A stretch of 64,000 nucleotides of DNA, taken from contig NZ_JAFMSU010000001.1 of assembly GCF_017916365.1 (NCBI RefSeq), positions 248,001-312,000 on the forward strand, written 5' to 3'. A program made the translations under genes and the position numbers. Each line of letters begins with the position of its first letter. Position 1 is the stretch's first letter. The notes under the pieces were generated by a model. The model worked only from the letters and a program-made list of their open reading frames with translations, had not been told where the DNA came from and ran no database searches. Below, piece by piece: positions 26,390-34,220 of the stretch. This DNA comes from Rufibacter roseolus (GTDB taxonomy: Bacteria; Bacteroidota; Bacteroidia; Cytophagales; Hymenobacteraceae).

Positions 26390-26404
26390 CTTATTTTAAA
26401 TAAG
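26390..26404. promoter_or_regulatory. Palindrome upstream of the toxin-antitoxin pair, candidate operator
   Basis: CTTATTT-T-AAATAAG, perfect 7-bp arms ending 6 bp before the antitoxin ATG, where autoregulating antitoxins usually bind. Confidence 0.5.
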
Positions 26405-26410
26405 ACTGCT

Positions 26411-26644
26411 ATGCAAACCATACGGCTACGGGTGAATGAGAAAGTGTACCAGAACCTGATGTGGTTTCTGCGCAAGTTCACCAAAGAAGAACTGGAGATA
26501 ATTGAGGAGGATGATACCTTCACCGCTACCCAAAAAGAACTGAGGCAAGATTTAACCCAACTAGAAAACGGGGAGGCAGACTTTATAGACCTAGATCAAT
26601 TAGACCAAGAGCTTGAAAATACCCTCAAGCGGTATGAAGCTTAA
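26411..26644 (+). CDS. Antitoxin of a ParE/RelE-type toxin-antitoxin pair
   Basis: A 77-residue, strongly acidic protein starting MQTIRLRVNEKVYQNLMWFL, which looks like a short beta strand plus helix suited to ribbon-helix-helix-like DNA binding. It continues with an acidic helix (LENGEADFIDLDQLDQELEN) typical of the toxin-wrapping tail. It overlaps the downstream toxin gene by 11 nt, giving translational coupling. A small palindrome lies directly upstream. Family assignment rests mainly on this arrangement. Confidence 0.75.
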   Translation: MQTIRLRVNEKVYQNLMWFLRKFTKEELEIIEEDDTFTATQKELRQDLTQLENGEADFIDLDQLDQELENTLKRYEA

Positions 26645-26918
26645 GATCAGCAGGCGGTTCAGTGAGAAACTGAATGCCCAAGTGCGGCACATTGCCCAAG
26701 ACAAACCTGGCGCTGCCCGCAAGTTCAAAACAGACATCATTCAGCAGATTCGGGAGATCCCTAACATGCCGTTCAGGCATCGTAAATCTATTTTCTTTGA
26801 CCAGGAAGAAATAAGAGAACTGGTATTCAAAGGTTACTTAGTAGTATACAGAATAAATCAAAAACAGAAAGAGATCGAGGTTTTTGGCTTCGTGAAGTAT
26901 GAAGAAAACCCTCTCTGA
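26634..26918 (+). CDS. ParE/RelE-family toxin
   Basis: A 94-residue basic protein starting MKLKISRRFSEKLNAQVRHI. The fold pattern (two N-terminal helices, then REIPNMPFRHRKSIFFDQ, IRELVFKGYLVVYRI and a last strand IEVFGFVKYEENP) matches the ParE/RelE superfamily. RelE members cleave mRNA on the ribosome and ParE members poison gyrase; the sequence does not settle which. The ATG at 26634 is preferred to the upstream TTG at 26613 because it starts the conserved first strand. Confidence 0.82.
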   Translation: MKLKISRRFSEKLNAQVRHIAQDKPGAARKFKTDIIQQIREIPNMPFRHRKSIFFDQEEIRELVFKGYLVVYRINQKQKEIEVFGFVKYEENPL

Positions 26919-26938
26919 TCTCACCTAACTTTTAACGC

Positions 26939-27457
26939 ATGACCTACACCTGTGCAGATTGTGGCCAAACACATGAAAGCTGGCCAGCATTGACCTATAC
27001 GTCGCCCACTCATTACAACGACTTATCAGAAGAAGAGAAAGGAGCCAAAGGCTGGTTGGAAGGAGACTTCTGTATCATCACCCATGAAGATGAGTTAGAC
27101 CGCTTTATCAGAGTGGTGATGACCATTCCGGTGAATGACCATTGCGATGATTTAGATTACGGTTTTTGGGTCTCGGTGAGTGAGACAACATTTAAGGATT
27201 ACCAGCAGAACTACCATAGTGAAGCCCATGAGGTTAGCTACTTTGGGTATGTATGCAACAACCTATTGGGATATGAGGATACTCTCAATGTTCCGTCAAC
27301 GGTAGTAACACAAGCTGGTAACAAAAGGCCGCACGTCTTTCCGCATGAAGACTTTGAACACCCGTTGGTACATGATTTCTACCACGGCATCAGCAAAGAA
27401 GAGGCCGAAAGCAGGATTGAGGAGATGATTCGCCAGACCAGTACTCTCGCAGAATAG
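26939..27457 (+). CDS. DUF2199 domain protein
   Basis: A 172-residue cytosolic protein. The N-terminal YTCADCGQTHESWPAL carries a CxxC..H zinc-like motif; LEGDFCIITHEDELDRFIRV and YGFWVSVSETTF are landmarks of the DUF2199 family as I remember it. The family has no established function. It begins 20 bp after the toxin stop and may be co-transcribed, though it is not a usual member of such loci. It ends ahead of a large hairpin. Confidence 0.78.
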   Translation: MTYTCADCGQTHESWPALTYTSPTHYNDLSEEEKGAKGWLEGDFCIITHEDELDRFIRVVMTIPVNDHCDDLDYGFWVSVSETTFKDYQQNYHSEAHEVSYFGYVCNNLLGYEDTLNVPSTVVTQAGNKRPHVFPHEDFEHPLVHDFYHGISKEEAESRIEEMIRQTSTLAE

Positions 27458-27524
27458 TCGACTACTTCAATCTACACCTGATAACACCGGCAAGGGCGAA
27501 CGTTGTTTCTCCCTACAAAGAAAG

Positions 27525-27572
27525 ACTCCCGCTTTGGGTCTGTTTTCATAAAAACAGGCTCAAAGCGGGAGT
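27525..27572. terminator. GAAAACAGGC dyad, extended hairpin between convergent genes
   Basis: ACTCCCGCTTTGGG...(27525 on) pairs with ...CTCAAAGCGGGAGT (to 27572) through a stem of about 20 bp interrupted once; TCTCTTTTT follows on the + strand. It separates the DUF2199 gene from a convergent lipoprotein gene. Confidence 0.85.
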
Positions 27573-27596
27573 TCTCTTTTTGAACACTAATCAACC

Positions 27597-28400
27597 TTAC
27601 ATCTGGTAAGTATAGTCCGTCACGAAGGGGGTGCCGTTCTCTGGGGTGGTGGTTTTTCTGACGGGCAGGTTCTGGGCATTGTATTCGTAGGTGAAGGTAG
27701 CCGTGCGTACCTCTCCGCTGGCCAGCGTGGTGGTCACTTTGCCGGGGTTGTTGCGGAACAGCAGAATGTTTGGCGTGAAGAGGGCATCTGCCAGGTGCTG
27801 CACACCTTTTTTGGTGTCATAGTTCTCGTACTTGCTCTTTTGCACCAATTCCCAGGCTGCCCCGGTGGTAGGCCTGGTGTATAAGGCAATCTCACTCACG
27901 TTGCCGTTGGCGTCATAGGTGTAGGTGACCTTGTTGGTTTCCCGGGGCGTGGTGGCGGTGGTCACGTCTTTGTAAAAGTCGTAGCGGGCAGTCAACCGCC
28001 CGTTCACGTTGTATTCAAAGGTGTGGTAACTCTGCAGTTTGTCGTCAATGAGTTCATCCAGTTTGTAAAGCTGGTTCTCTGAGGTGTAGTAATAGGCATT
28101 CTCCGTGTCTACGGTGGGGCCATCGGTGAGCACGTAGGCAAAGCGGCCCAGGTTATCATACACAACCTCGCTTGTAGACTGCGCATTCTCGTTCAGGGCC
28201 AGAGAACCCTTGCCCACCACGCGGGTAAGCCATCCCGAGGCCGAGTACTGGAACTCCCGGCTATCGCCTTGGGAGGTGTTAATCTTGGTGAGAAAAACGG
28301 GCGAGGATTGGGTAGAGGGTTCCGGGTCTTCCAGGTCACAGCCGGCCAGGAACAGGGTGGTGAATAAGACCAAGGTGAGCTTACTTAAGTAGTTTTTCAT
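27597..28400 (-). CDS. Hypothetical lipoprotein with YD-like repeats
   Basis: A 267-residue lipoprotein (lipobox LFLAGC followed by DLEDPEP, an acidic surface-export-type signal). The start at 28400 directly opens the signal peptide. The body has repeated Y-x-Y/N-G strands such as EFQYSASGWLTRVVG, VVYDNLGRFAYVL, FEYNVNGRLTARYD, YTYDANGNVSEIAL and YEYNAQNLPVRKTT, which resemble the YD/RHS repeat of beta-strand-rich surface proteins. It is much too short to be an RHS toxin cage. Probably an exposed lipoprotein of unknown role. Confidence 0.78.
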   Translation of the reverse strand: MKNYLSKLTLVLFTTLFLAGCDLEDPEPSTQSSPVFLTKINTSQGDSREFQYSASGWLTRVVGKGSLALNENAQSTSEVVYDNLGRFAYVLTDGPTVDTENAYYYTSENQLYKLDELIDDKLQSYHTFEYNVNGRLTARYDFYKDVTTATTPRETNKVTYTYDANGNVSEIALYTRPTTGAAWELVQKSKYENYDTKKGVQHLADALFTPNILLFRNNPGKVTTTLASGEVRTATFTYEYNAQNLPVRKTTTPENGTPFVTDYTYQM

Positions 28401-28551
28401 TTCTAAAGGGCATGTAAACATTAAGGTAGAAGATCTATACAGAAGAGCCACTTACCGCCCAGAAGGTTGCACGCCTCTGGAAAATTGCCCGGGATTCAAT
28501 TGGCCTTAATTCCCCCAGATCCGCAAGAGCCCAGCTCAGGAAGCCTCTACC

Positions 28552-28589
28552 CGTTTCAAGCCCGATCTCATAAAAACAGGCCCTAAATG
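28552..28589. repeat. GAAAACAGGC dyad, copy upstream of the 28.4-kb lipoprotein
   Basis: CGTTTCAAGCCCGATC, then AAAAACAGGCCCTAAATG; about 150 nt upstream of the minus-strand lipoprotein start. Right half better kept. Confidence 0.65.
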
Positions 28590-28631
28590 CTCCATCCGTT
28601 TTCCGGCTATTGTACCAGAAACAGCGCAAAA

Positions 28632-28658
28632 CAAAAAAGGAAGCCTGCTGAGGCTCCC
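28632..28658 (-). terminator. Terminator after STAS-like paralogue 2
   Basis: On the minus strand GGGAGCCT, loop CAGC, AGGCTTCC, then TTTTTTG; 36 bp past the stop at 28695. Confidence 0.85.
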
Positions 28659-28694
28659 TTTCCTGGTATATGTTGCTGAGTAGGCTTAAGACTC

Positions 28695-29102
28695 CTATTT
28701 CACGGGTTGAAGCACCCAAGCCAGGGCTTCTTCGCGAGATTCAAAATCCTTGAGGGCCATATCGCCTAAATCTGGCGCGCGCTTCATGAGCTGTTCTACG
28801 GCCATTTTATTGAAAATGTCTTCGGAAACCACGGTGGCATTCCGCCGGATGCTGCTGTCCCTGAGCTTAGGGAAGGCGAACTCAGCGTACCAAGCCTGAT
28901 CTGCCTGCCTGATGGCCTTCATCTGGCGGTTATCGGCGAGCCAGCGCAGGGGCTTGTGTTCCTCCAGCAGACGCACGCACATGGTAACGGCTTCCCTAAA
29001 CTCTTCGCTGCTCAGGAAACCAACCGCCTCAGCTATGCCCAGCTGGTTAGTGTGGTCATACAAAAGGGTAAAGGCCTTACTCTGAAAATAAGTGGTTACC
29101 AT
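28695..29102 (-). CDS. SpoIIAA/STAS-like small protein, paralogue 2
   Basis: A 135-residue paralogue with the family marks YFQSKAFTLLYD, LGIAEAVGFLSSEEFREAVT, RWLADNRQMKAIRQADQAW, SEDIFNKMAVEQLMKRAPDL and a final EEALAWVL helix. Compared with paralogue 1 the signature Gly is Ala (RWLAD). It lies last in a minus-strand run behind the triple-PAS and CZB-like genes (106 bp gap to the latter) and ahead of a strong terminator, so all three are probably one transcript. Confidence 0.72.
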   Translation of the reverse strand: MVTTYFQSKAFTLLYDHTNQLGIAEAVGFLSSEEFREAVTMCVRLLEEHKPLRWLADNRQMKAIRQADQAWYAEFAFPKLRDSSIRRNATVVSEDIFNKMAVEQLMKRAPDLGDMALKDFESREEALAWVLQPVK

Positions 29103-29208
29103 AACAGGTTTTAAGCGATGTGATGTAACGGTTCTGGGTTTAGTAAAAATCTATGCAGTAAACGTATTGGCCCAGGCCACCTTGCCTGGCCTGGGCCAAT
29201 CTTAGAAC

Positions 29209-29556
29209 TTATGCCAGCCGGGTCTCCAGCGCGGAGATAAGACTGGTCAATTGCTCAGAAAGCTTGTCAATGTCTTGGAGGCCCTCGTGGGCTTCTTCAA
29301 TCTTTCCGGAGCGGTACTGGCTTATTAGATGCATGGCGGTGGTAAGCAACTCTTTGTACAGCCTTGACATGGTGCTGAACTCGGGTAGGTTGCTATAGCG
29401 TACGGCACCAATGGTCCTGAACCACTGGCCCAAGGGACCGCTGGAAGAAAAGAACTCCTGGTCTGGAGTGCCGCCGTACACCGCAGAGCGTACTTTAGAC
29501 TTAAATAAAATCAGCTTTATCCTGAGTTGCTGAAGGTCACTTTGGGCAGCGTTCAT
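29209..29556 (-). CDS. Small helical protein, CZB-like
   Basis: A 115-residue protein of four predicted helices. The spacing of LRIKLILFKSKVRSAVYGG, SSSGPLGQWFRTIG, TMSRLYKELLTTAMHLISQY and a final LSEQLTSLISAL helix recalls chemoreceptor zinc-binding (CZB) domains, which normally have an early His, Cys-x-LG-x-W and two late His. Here only the LGQWF element and one late His are clear; the early His and the Cys are missing, so zinc binding is doubtful. It starts 32 bp after the PAS gene stop, indicating an operon. Confidence 0.6.
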   Translation of the reverse strand: MNAAQSDLQQLRIKLILFKSKVRSAVYGGTPDQEFFSSSGPLGQWFRTIGAVRYSNLPEFSTMSRLYKELLTTAMHLISQYRSGKIEEAHEGLQDIDKLSEQLTSLISALETRLA

Positions 29557-29588
29557 GTAAAGCTAGTAACTGGTAAACTCATGGATTT

Positions 29589-30857
29589 CTATGCCTCACC
29601 CTCTTTCTGAAGACTTTGCCGCAGCTTCACATGTTCCGTAATCTCGTACCCGAACACCAGGATACCGATAGTCTTCATCCCCTCGCCAAAGATAGGCTGG
29701 TAATTGAGTGTAAGGTAGACATCTTCCGAGGTCTTGGTGTCTTGCCGTTTCCGTTGAAAGTAGACTTCCTTGGCAGAGAAAGCCTCGCCGGTTTGGTACA
29801 CTTTGTCCAGCAGATCCACAAACCCCTGCTCAGCCGCCTCCGGCACCGCCTCGGCTACGGTCTTGTCCTGTAGCTCCCGGTCCGGGAAAAGCCCCTGGTA
29901 ATAAGGGTTAATCAATTCAAAGCGGTGCTCCGGCCCTTTTAAAGTACAGAAAATAGCCGGCGCGTTCATGATCATGTTCTCCAGAGTCTTGCGCTCAGAC
30001 TGGGCCTTCTCTAAGGCAGCATGCACCTGGTCTGAGAGGAGCGCCATCTGCTCATTGCTCTCCAGCAGTTCCTGCACCATCTGTTTGGTGGCATGGATGT
30101 CTGTGGCGCTGCCTACCCACAAAGAAACCTTATTCTGGTTACCCAGCACCACGGGCGAGCACTTTTTCACAAACCAGCGGTAATTGCCATCGCGGTCCCG
30201 CATCCTTATCTCGGCCTGGAACTCTACCTGCTTCTGAAAACTCTCCTGCGCCCGCGTTGCAAAAGGCCCTTTGTCATCAGGGTGCATCACATCCATAAAC
30301 CCGGTACTTGAAGCCATGATCTCCTGGGCAGGAATGCCGGTGTATTTTACAAAGCGCTCATTCACGTACGTCACCTTTCCCTCGGGGCTCACGGTGTATA
30401 TCAACTGGGGCACCGTATCGGTCATGATCCTGAACTTGTTCTCGCTTTCCTGGTGGGCCAGTTTGGCTTGCTCCCGCTCCGTCACGTCCATGGTTTTCTG
30501 GATGATGTACTCCACATTGCCTTCCTGGTCCAGAACAGGCGTGTGCGAGGCCTCCCAGATACTCTCGTAGAACCCGCCGCCCTCAGAGGCAGGCCGCGCT
30601 ATGTTGTACCGCACCAGGTCCATGAAATCTACCCGTTTGGTTTCTATTACCTTGGCAATGGACTTACGTACCGGGTTTTCCTCAAAAGAATAATGTATGT
30701 CTGGAAAAGCCTCCAGTAAAAGGTGAAGCCCCAGAATGTCCTCCTGTTTGCGCATAGTGGTCTGCAGGTAGGCATCTGTGGCGGCTATGATCTTAAAATC
30801 TGGGGTAAACACCACCAGGTTGTCTGGCACATGCTGGAATAAATTTGAAAAATCCAT
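29589..30857 (-). CDS. Triple-PAS sensor protein without output domain
   Basis: A 422-residue cytosolic protein. PAS 1 spans about residues 5-125 (FTPDFKIIAATDAYLQTT, ending MDVTEREQAK). PAS 2 spans about 140-262 (YTVSPEGKVTYVNERFVKYT, DVMHPDDKGPF, DGNYRWFVKKCSP). A coiled coil follows at 262-295, then PAS 3 (FCTLKGPEHRFELINPYYQG, ending GYEITEHVKLRQ). There is no histidine kinase, GGDEF, or DNA-binding domain; the frame ends naturally 30 residues after PAS 3. It must act through a partner, for which the co-directional CZB-like and STAS-like genes are the candidates. Confidence 0.85.
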   Translation of the reverse strand: MDFSNLFQHVPDNLVVFTPDFKIIAATDAYLQTTMRKQEDILGLHLLLEAFPDIHYSFEENPVRKSIAKVIETKRVDFMDLVRYNIARPASEGGGFYESIWEASHTPVLDQEGNVEYIIQKTMDVTEREQAKLAHQESENKFRIMTDTVPQLIYTVSPEGKVTYVNERFVKYTGIPAQEIMASSTGFMDVMHPDDKGPFATRAQESFQKQVEFQAEIRMRDRDGNYRWFVKKCSPVVLGNQNKVSLWVGSATDIHATKQMVQELLESNEQMALLSDQVHAALEKAQSERKTLENMIMNAPAIFCTLKGPEHRFELINPYYQGLFPDRELQDKTVAEAVPEAAEQGFVDLLDKVYQTGEAFSAKEVYFQRKRQDTKTSEDVYLTLNYQPIFGEGMKTIGILVFGYEITEHVKLRQSLQKEGEA

Positions 30858-31245
30858 CTCACAAACGGGTTACGGGAGTGTAAATAAACGCAATAACTTA
30901 ACTGAATGCCCAATTGTTTTTGGCGCCGCGTAAACTTGGGCCATAGCCTGAAAGCTGATAAAGCTAAGGCTAATCAGATCAAGCCTTTAGGAATTCAGAT
31001 CATTAGAGGGAAGATTGAGCAAAGCCAGGGCGGGGTTACAAGGCGATCACAGGTCAAACATTTCAGGCCTGTCGCCAGGCAGAAGCCCATCCGGTAGAAA
31101 GCATCTTTCTGCACCCCAAAGCCCGGACAATGAAGAAGCCCCTTTCAAGAAAAGCACCTTTAGCCAAGCCTTTGCTCCAACACAGGCAGGTACCTACAAA
31201 CCACATTTTTTTGTAATATTAGACCTGTACAAAACCTGCTGCACT
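30858..31245. other. Gene-free gap between divergent PAS and lipoprotein genes
   Basis: About 390 bp. I found no full promoter match, no strong hairpin and no dyad copy; the short open frames crossing it lack any start or composition that supports them. Confidence 0.5.
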
Positions 31246-31719
31246 ATGAGAAAAACTTGTCTTCTGGCGCTTCTTTTCTGGGCATGTGTTTTAAGCAGCT
31301 GCGACTCAGATGACGCAGATGCACCTGCTGTGACCTTAAACACCCGGTGGCAGATGTATGCAAACAAAGTGCTGGCACTAGGCGGCAATGAAGCGTGTGC
31401 CTACAGTACCAAACCCTCAGACATGGCTTTCAAGCCTACCAATGCCACCTGCCAGGATGATGATGTCTATGACTTCAGCAGTTCAACAGAGTTAGTCATC
31501 GAGCATGGCACCCGCAGTTGCAGCGCCAACGAGCCTGCTTCTGCTACCACCGTCTATGAGCGGCAGGGAAACAAACTTATCATAGGAGGACGGGAACACA
31601 CCATTGTACAACTCACCAGAGACACGCTTATTCTGGATGTCTGCGTTTCCTTAGCCGCTGGCAACTGGCCCACTACCAACTACGGGAAAGTAGGGATGAA
31701 ACTAAGCAGAATAAAGTAA
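31246..31719 (+). CDS. Hypothetical lipoprotein
   Basis: A 157-residue protein with lipobox VLSSC followed by DSDDADAP, an acidic surface-export-type signal. The ATG at 31246 begins the signal peptide; 77 upstream in-frame codons look non-coding. The body contains four Cys (NEACAYST, NATCQDDDVYD, RSCSANEP, LDVCVSL) that could form two disulfides. TRWQMYANKVLALGG at the start and GREHTIVQLTRDTLIL near the end resemble small lipocalin-like lipoproteins of Bacteroidetes, but I cannot assign a family. Confidence 0.75.
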   Translation: MRKTCLLALLFWACVLSSCDSDDADAPAVTLNTRWQMYANKVLALGGNEACAYSTKPSDMAFKPTNATCQDDDVYDFSSSTELVIEHGTRSCSANEPASATTVYERQGNKLIIGGREHTIVQLTRDTLILDVCVSLAAGNWPTTNYGKVGMKLSRIK

Positions 31720-31797
31720 GCCAGAGGCGTTCCCATTGGCCAACAGGACTGGTTTTGCGGAACACGCAAGATAAACATGGGAGCTGTTCTCTGCTGC

Positions 31798-32304
31798 TCA
31801 TTTGTCGTCTTTATAGACCACACTAATGCTTCCGCTGCGCTCCAGGCAGGCGGTTTCTATTTTGGCAATATCCACCGGGCCTCCCTTGGTGCGCAATACC
31901 TCTATGATATCGTTCTCTGTGATGCTATGCGCCCGCATCTGGTCTTCCAGCACCTTCCCATCTTTCACCAAGGATACGGTTTTGCCTTTGAGGAAATTGC
32001 TGATGCCGTGCCCATGCCCAAACTGAAAGGCCACGGATGCCAACATGCGGTGCAGGAGAATAAGCACTATGCCAGCGGCCAGCGTAGGAAAGAAAGGAGA
32101 GGTACCCGTAATGGCCCGGCTCATGATGGACCCATACATAATACTCAGGACGATGTCAAAAGTGCTCTGCTGCCCAAAAATGCGCTTGTTGGCCAATCTT
32201 ATGTAAGTCAGGGAGACAAAGAAAACAATCACCGCCCTGACAGACATCTGCCACCAGTTAAGGTGTTCGTCTCCTATTCCCAGAATGTATTCCAGTGTTT
32301 CCAT
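31798..32304 (-). CDS. DUF421 (YetF-like) membrane protein
   Basis: A 168-residue protein. The start at 32304 (METLEYILGIG) is preferred; the frame reaches 32454 through one dyad copy. Three N-terminal membrane segments (MSVRAVIVFFVSLTYIRLAN, FDIVLSIMYGSIMSRAI, FPTLAAGIVLILLHRMLASV) are followed by a cytosolic domain with FLKGKTVSLVKDGKVLEDQM and MRAHSITENDIIEVLRTKGG, the typical DUF421 order. The biological role is unsettled. It lies in the signalling island on the same strand as the STAS-like genes. Confidence 0.85.
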   Translation of the reverse strand: METLEYILGIGDEHLNWWQMSVRAVIVFFVSLTYIRLANKRIFGQQSTFDIVLSIMYGSIMSRAITGTSPFFPTLAAGIVLILLHRMLASVAFQFGHGHGISNFLKGKTVSLVKDGKVLEDQMRAHSITENDIIEVLRTKGGPVDIAKIETACLERSGSISVVYKDDK

Positions 32305-32420
32305 CTCCTCCCCAAACGAGGGAAAGAAGAGAGGGTTACGGCCAGAAAAAGTACTCCCTTTATTTCTCAAAAAAGCAGAAAAGGGATTTTCAAGGGTATA
32401 CTTCCCATAAATTCTGCCTA

Positions 32421-32457
32421 CGTTTTGGAGCCTGAATCCATAAAACAGGCCCAAAAC
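32421..32457. repeat. GAAAACAGGC dyad, copy upstream of DUF421 gene
   Basis: CGTTTTGGAGCCTG, then ATAAAACAGGCCCAAAAC; about 115 nt upstream of the DUF421 start. Both arms are well kept. Confidence 0.7.
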
Positions 32458-32547
32458 ACATGCGGGGTCTGGAGCATTACTTGGATGCTAAAGCAACTGG
32501 AATGACAAACTTACTTGGGGCCATGGGTCTCGCGCATAGGAGACCGC

Positions 32548-32964
32548 CTAGAACTCTTCCATAAGCCAATCCAAAGCCTTGTTTTCGTCCTCAAAATGTT
32601 TGACTTCCAGATCGCCCAGATCACCGGCGCGCTCAATAAGAAAGTCTACCGAGGCTACCTGTTCCTTGTCTTCTGAAGGAATGATGGCCATACGCCGTAA
32701 GGGACCAGCCAGCATGGAGGGCACTATGTTCTCAAAAATCCAGTGGGTGTCTTCTTCTGAGAAGGCCTTCATGTTGCGGTCATGGGCTAACCAGCGGGTT
32801 AGCTTATATTTCTCCATCACGTGGGAGCAAAGCAGGAAAGCCTCCTTCAAATCCTCACTGCTCATTTTTCCCTGCCAGACAGACTGGCCAAGTGAGCGGT
32901 TCTGGTCATACTGCACGGTGAAGGCATTACTCTGGTAATAGACGGAGGGCAATTGTTGAAGCAT
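32548..32964 (-). CDS. SpoIIAA/STAS-like small protein, paralogue 3
   Basis: A 138-residue paralogue most similar to paralogue 4. Both share LPSVYY at the start, LTRWLA(H/D)DR(N/K)MKAFSEEDT, GPLRRMA and a final (D/H)WLM(E/Q)EF. Here the signature Asp is His (RWLAHDRNMKAF), and the later SEDKEQVASVDFLIERAGDL replaces the FNKxAVEQ motif of copies 1, 2 and 5. It begins 40 bp after the stop of paralogue 4 on the same strand, so the two form a tandem duplication and probable operon. Confidence 0.72.
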   Translation of the reverse strand: MLQQLPSVYYQSNAFTVQYDQNRSLGQSVWQGKMSSEDLKEAFLLCSHVMEKYKLTRWLAHDRNMKAFSEEDTHWIFENIVPSMLAGPLRRMAIIPSEDKEQVASVDFLIERAGDLGDLEVKHFEDENKALDWLMEEF

Positions 32965-33004
32965 GTGATTATATCAAAATGACTCCCTCAGGAGCCGGGC
33001 AATT

Positions 33005-33421
33005 CTAGAACTCTTGCATAAGCCAATGAAGGGCCTCTTCCTCAGTCTGGAAGCTCTTAAGCACCAGGTCATCCAAATCACCGGCCCGCTGGATGAGATG
33101 CTCAATGGCTTCTACCTGGCCCTGGTCTTCTGAGGGCAGGAAAGCCATGCGGCGCAGGGGACCACTCAGATAAGAAGGCACCACGTGCTCAGAAATCCAT
33201 TGGGTGTCTTCCTCAGAAAAGGCTTTCATTTTACGGTCATCGGCGAGCCAGCGGGTAAGGCCGTATTTTTCCATGACATAAGCACAAATGAGTAAAGCCT
33301 CCTGCAGGTCTGCACCGGTCAATCTGCCTTTCCAGACGGCCATACCCAGGGAACGCGCCTGGTCATAACGTACAGAAAAGGCCTCACTTTCATAATAGAC
33401 AGAGGGTAAGGTTAAAAACAT
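33005..33421 (-). CDS. SpoIIAA/STAS-like small protein, paralogue 4
   Basis: A 138-residue paralogue, first of the tandem pair with paralogue 3. Family marks are VYYESEAFSVRYDQARSLG, AVWKGRLTGADLQEAL, RWLADDRKMKAFSEEDTQW, GPLRRMAFLPSEDQGQ and ALHWLMQEF. The position of Asn in RWLADNR of the other subgroup is Asp here. Upstream is a 311-bp gap with a possible promoter near 33661-33689. Confidence 0.72.
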   Translation of the reverse strand: MFLTLPSVYYESEAFSVRYDQARSLGMAVWKGRLTGADLQEALLICAYVMEKYGLTRWLADDRKMKAFSEEDTQWISEHVVPSYLSGPLRRMAFLPSEDQGQVEAIEHLIQRAGDLDDLVLKSFQTEEEALHWLMQEF

Positions 33422-33660
33422 AAAATAAAAGACTACAGCTGCGTACGGGGGAAAGCAGTCTCTTTTGGACTAGTCTATTGGTTAATTAAAGTATAAAATA
33501 TTAGGGTGCCCGGCAGCAAGACGCGGGGAGAATACTTGCAGATTTCCGGGCAGATTTTCAGGAAGGGTTTTTAAAATATAATAAACAGGGTACTATTTTA
33601 TCTGGCAAGCTCGCCAAAGGCTTTTCCTTCTGCAGACTTCTCCTTCCTTTACCTTGGCCG

Positions 33661-33689
33661 CAAAGGTAAGCCGGAAACTGCTTTACAAA
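33661..33689 (-). promoter_or_regulatory. Possible promoter of the STAS-like tandem pair
   Basis: On the minus strand -7 TACCTTTG (33661-33668) and TTTG (33686-33689) with only 17 nt between, shorter than the usual 19-21. The leader would be about 230 nt. The rest of the 33422-33732 gap shows AT-rich sequence and nothing else I can name. Confidence 0.3.
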
Positions 33690-33732
33690 TGACAGAAGGG
33701 TCTTAAATCTTTACCCAATTTTGTTTCTATCC

Positions 33733-34161
33733 CTATGACTTTACTTGCGAAGACACAGAAAAAGGGGCCATAAGCCATTCCAGGGCTTCTTTTTCATCGT
33801 TGAAATCACGCATGGCCAGGTGGTCAAGGTTGCCGGCGCGTTGCAGTAACTGCTCTACCGCCATCTTGTTGAACATATCCTCAGACACCAGGGTAGCCAT
33901 GCGGCGCAGGGAACTCTGCAGCATGCGTGGGATGACATTGCTTAAAAACCATTGCTGGTCTGCCTGCCTGATGGCTTTCATCTTCCGGTTGTCGGCAAGC
34001 CAGCGGGTGATGCCTTTTGACTCCATCAGTTCAAGGCACTGCAAAACAGCCTCCCTAAGCTCGGGGCTGGCCAAGAAGCCATTCCACACGGCGTAGGCCG
34101 TGGCATGGTCTTCGTCATAACTCAAGGTAAGTCCGGTGGTTTGATAATAAATCTTTCGCAT
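33733..34161 (-). CDS. SpoIIAA/STAS-like small protein, paralogue 5
   Basis: A 142-residue paralogue of the copy 1/2 subgroup: IYYQTTGLTLSYDEDHATAY, AVWNGFLASPELREAVLQ, RWLADNRKMKAIRQADQQWF, LQSSLRRMATLVSEDMFNKM, AVEQLLQRAGNLDHLAM and EALEWLMAPF. It is separated from the tandem pair by 311 bp and from the heat-shock genes by 570 bp. A 9-bp inverted repeat lies 30 bp upstream of its start. Confidence 0.72.
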   Translation of the reverse strand: MRKIYYQTTGLTLSYDEDHATAYAVWNGFLASPELREAVLQCLELMESKGITRWLADNRKMKAIRQADQQWFLSNVIPRMLQSSLRRMATLVSEDMFNKMAVEQLLQRAGNLDHLAMRDFNDEKEALEWLMAPFSVSSQVKS

Positions 34162-34190
34162 TGCGCCTTACATAGCACAGCCTCTTTCAA

Positions 34191-34220
34191 GCAAGACAAC
34201 TCCGGTTACCTTTGTCTTGC
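34191..34220. repeat. 9-bp inverted repeat upstream of STAS-like paralogue 5
   Basis: GCAAGACAA (34191-34199) and TTGTCTTGC (34212-34220). The spacer contains TACCTTTG (34207-34214, + strand), an exact -7 box with no nearby + strand gene. Confidence 0.6.

Noticed and set aside
33541-33572. CGGGCAGATTTTCAGG as a dyad copy in the gap between STAS-like genes
   Set aside because: Right arm AAGGGTTTTTAAA does not match the family; too degenerate.
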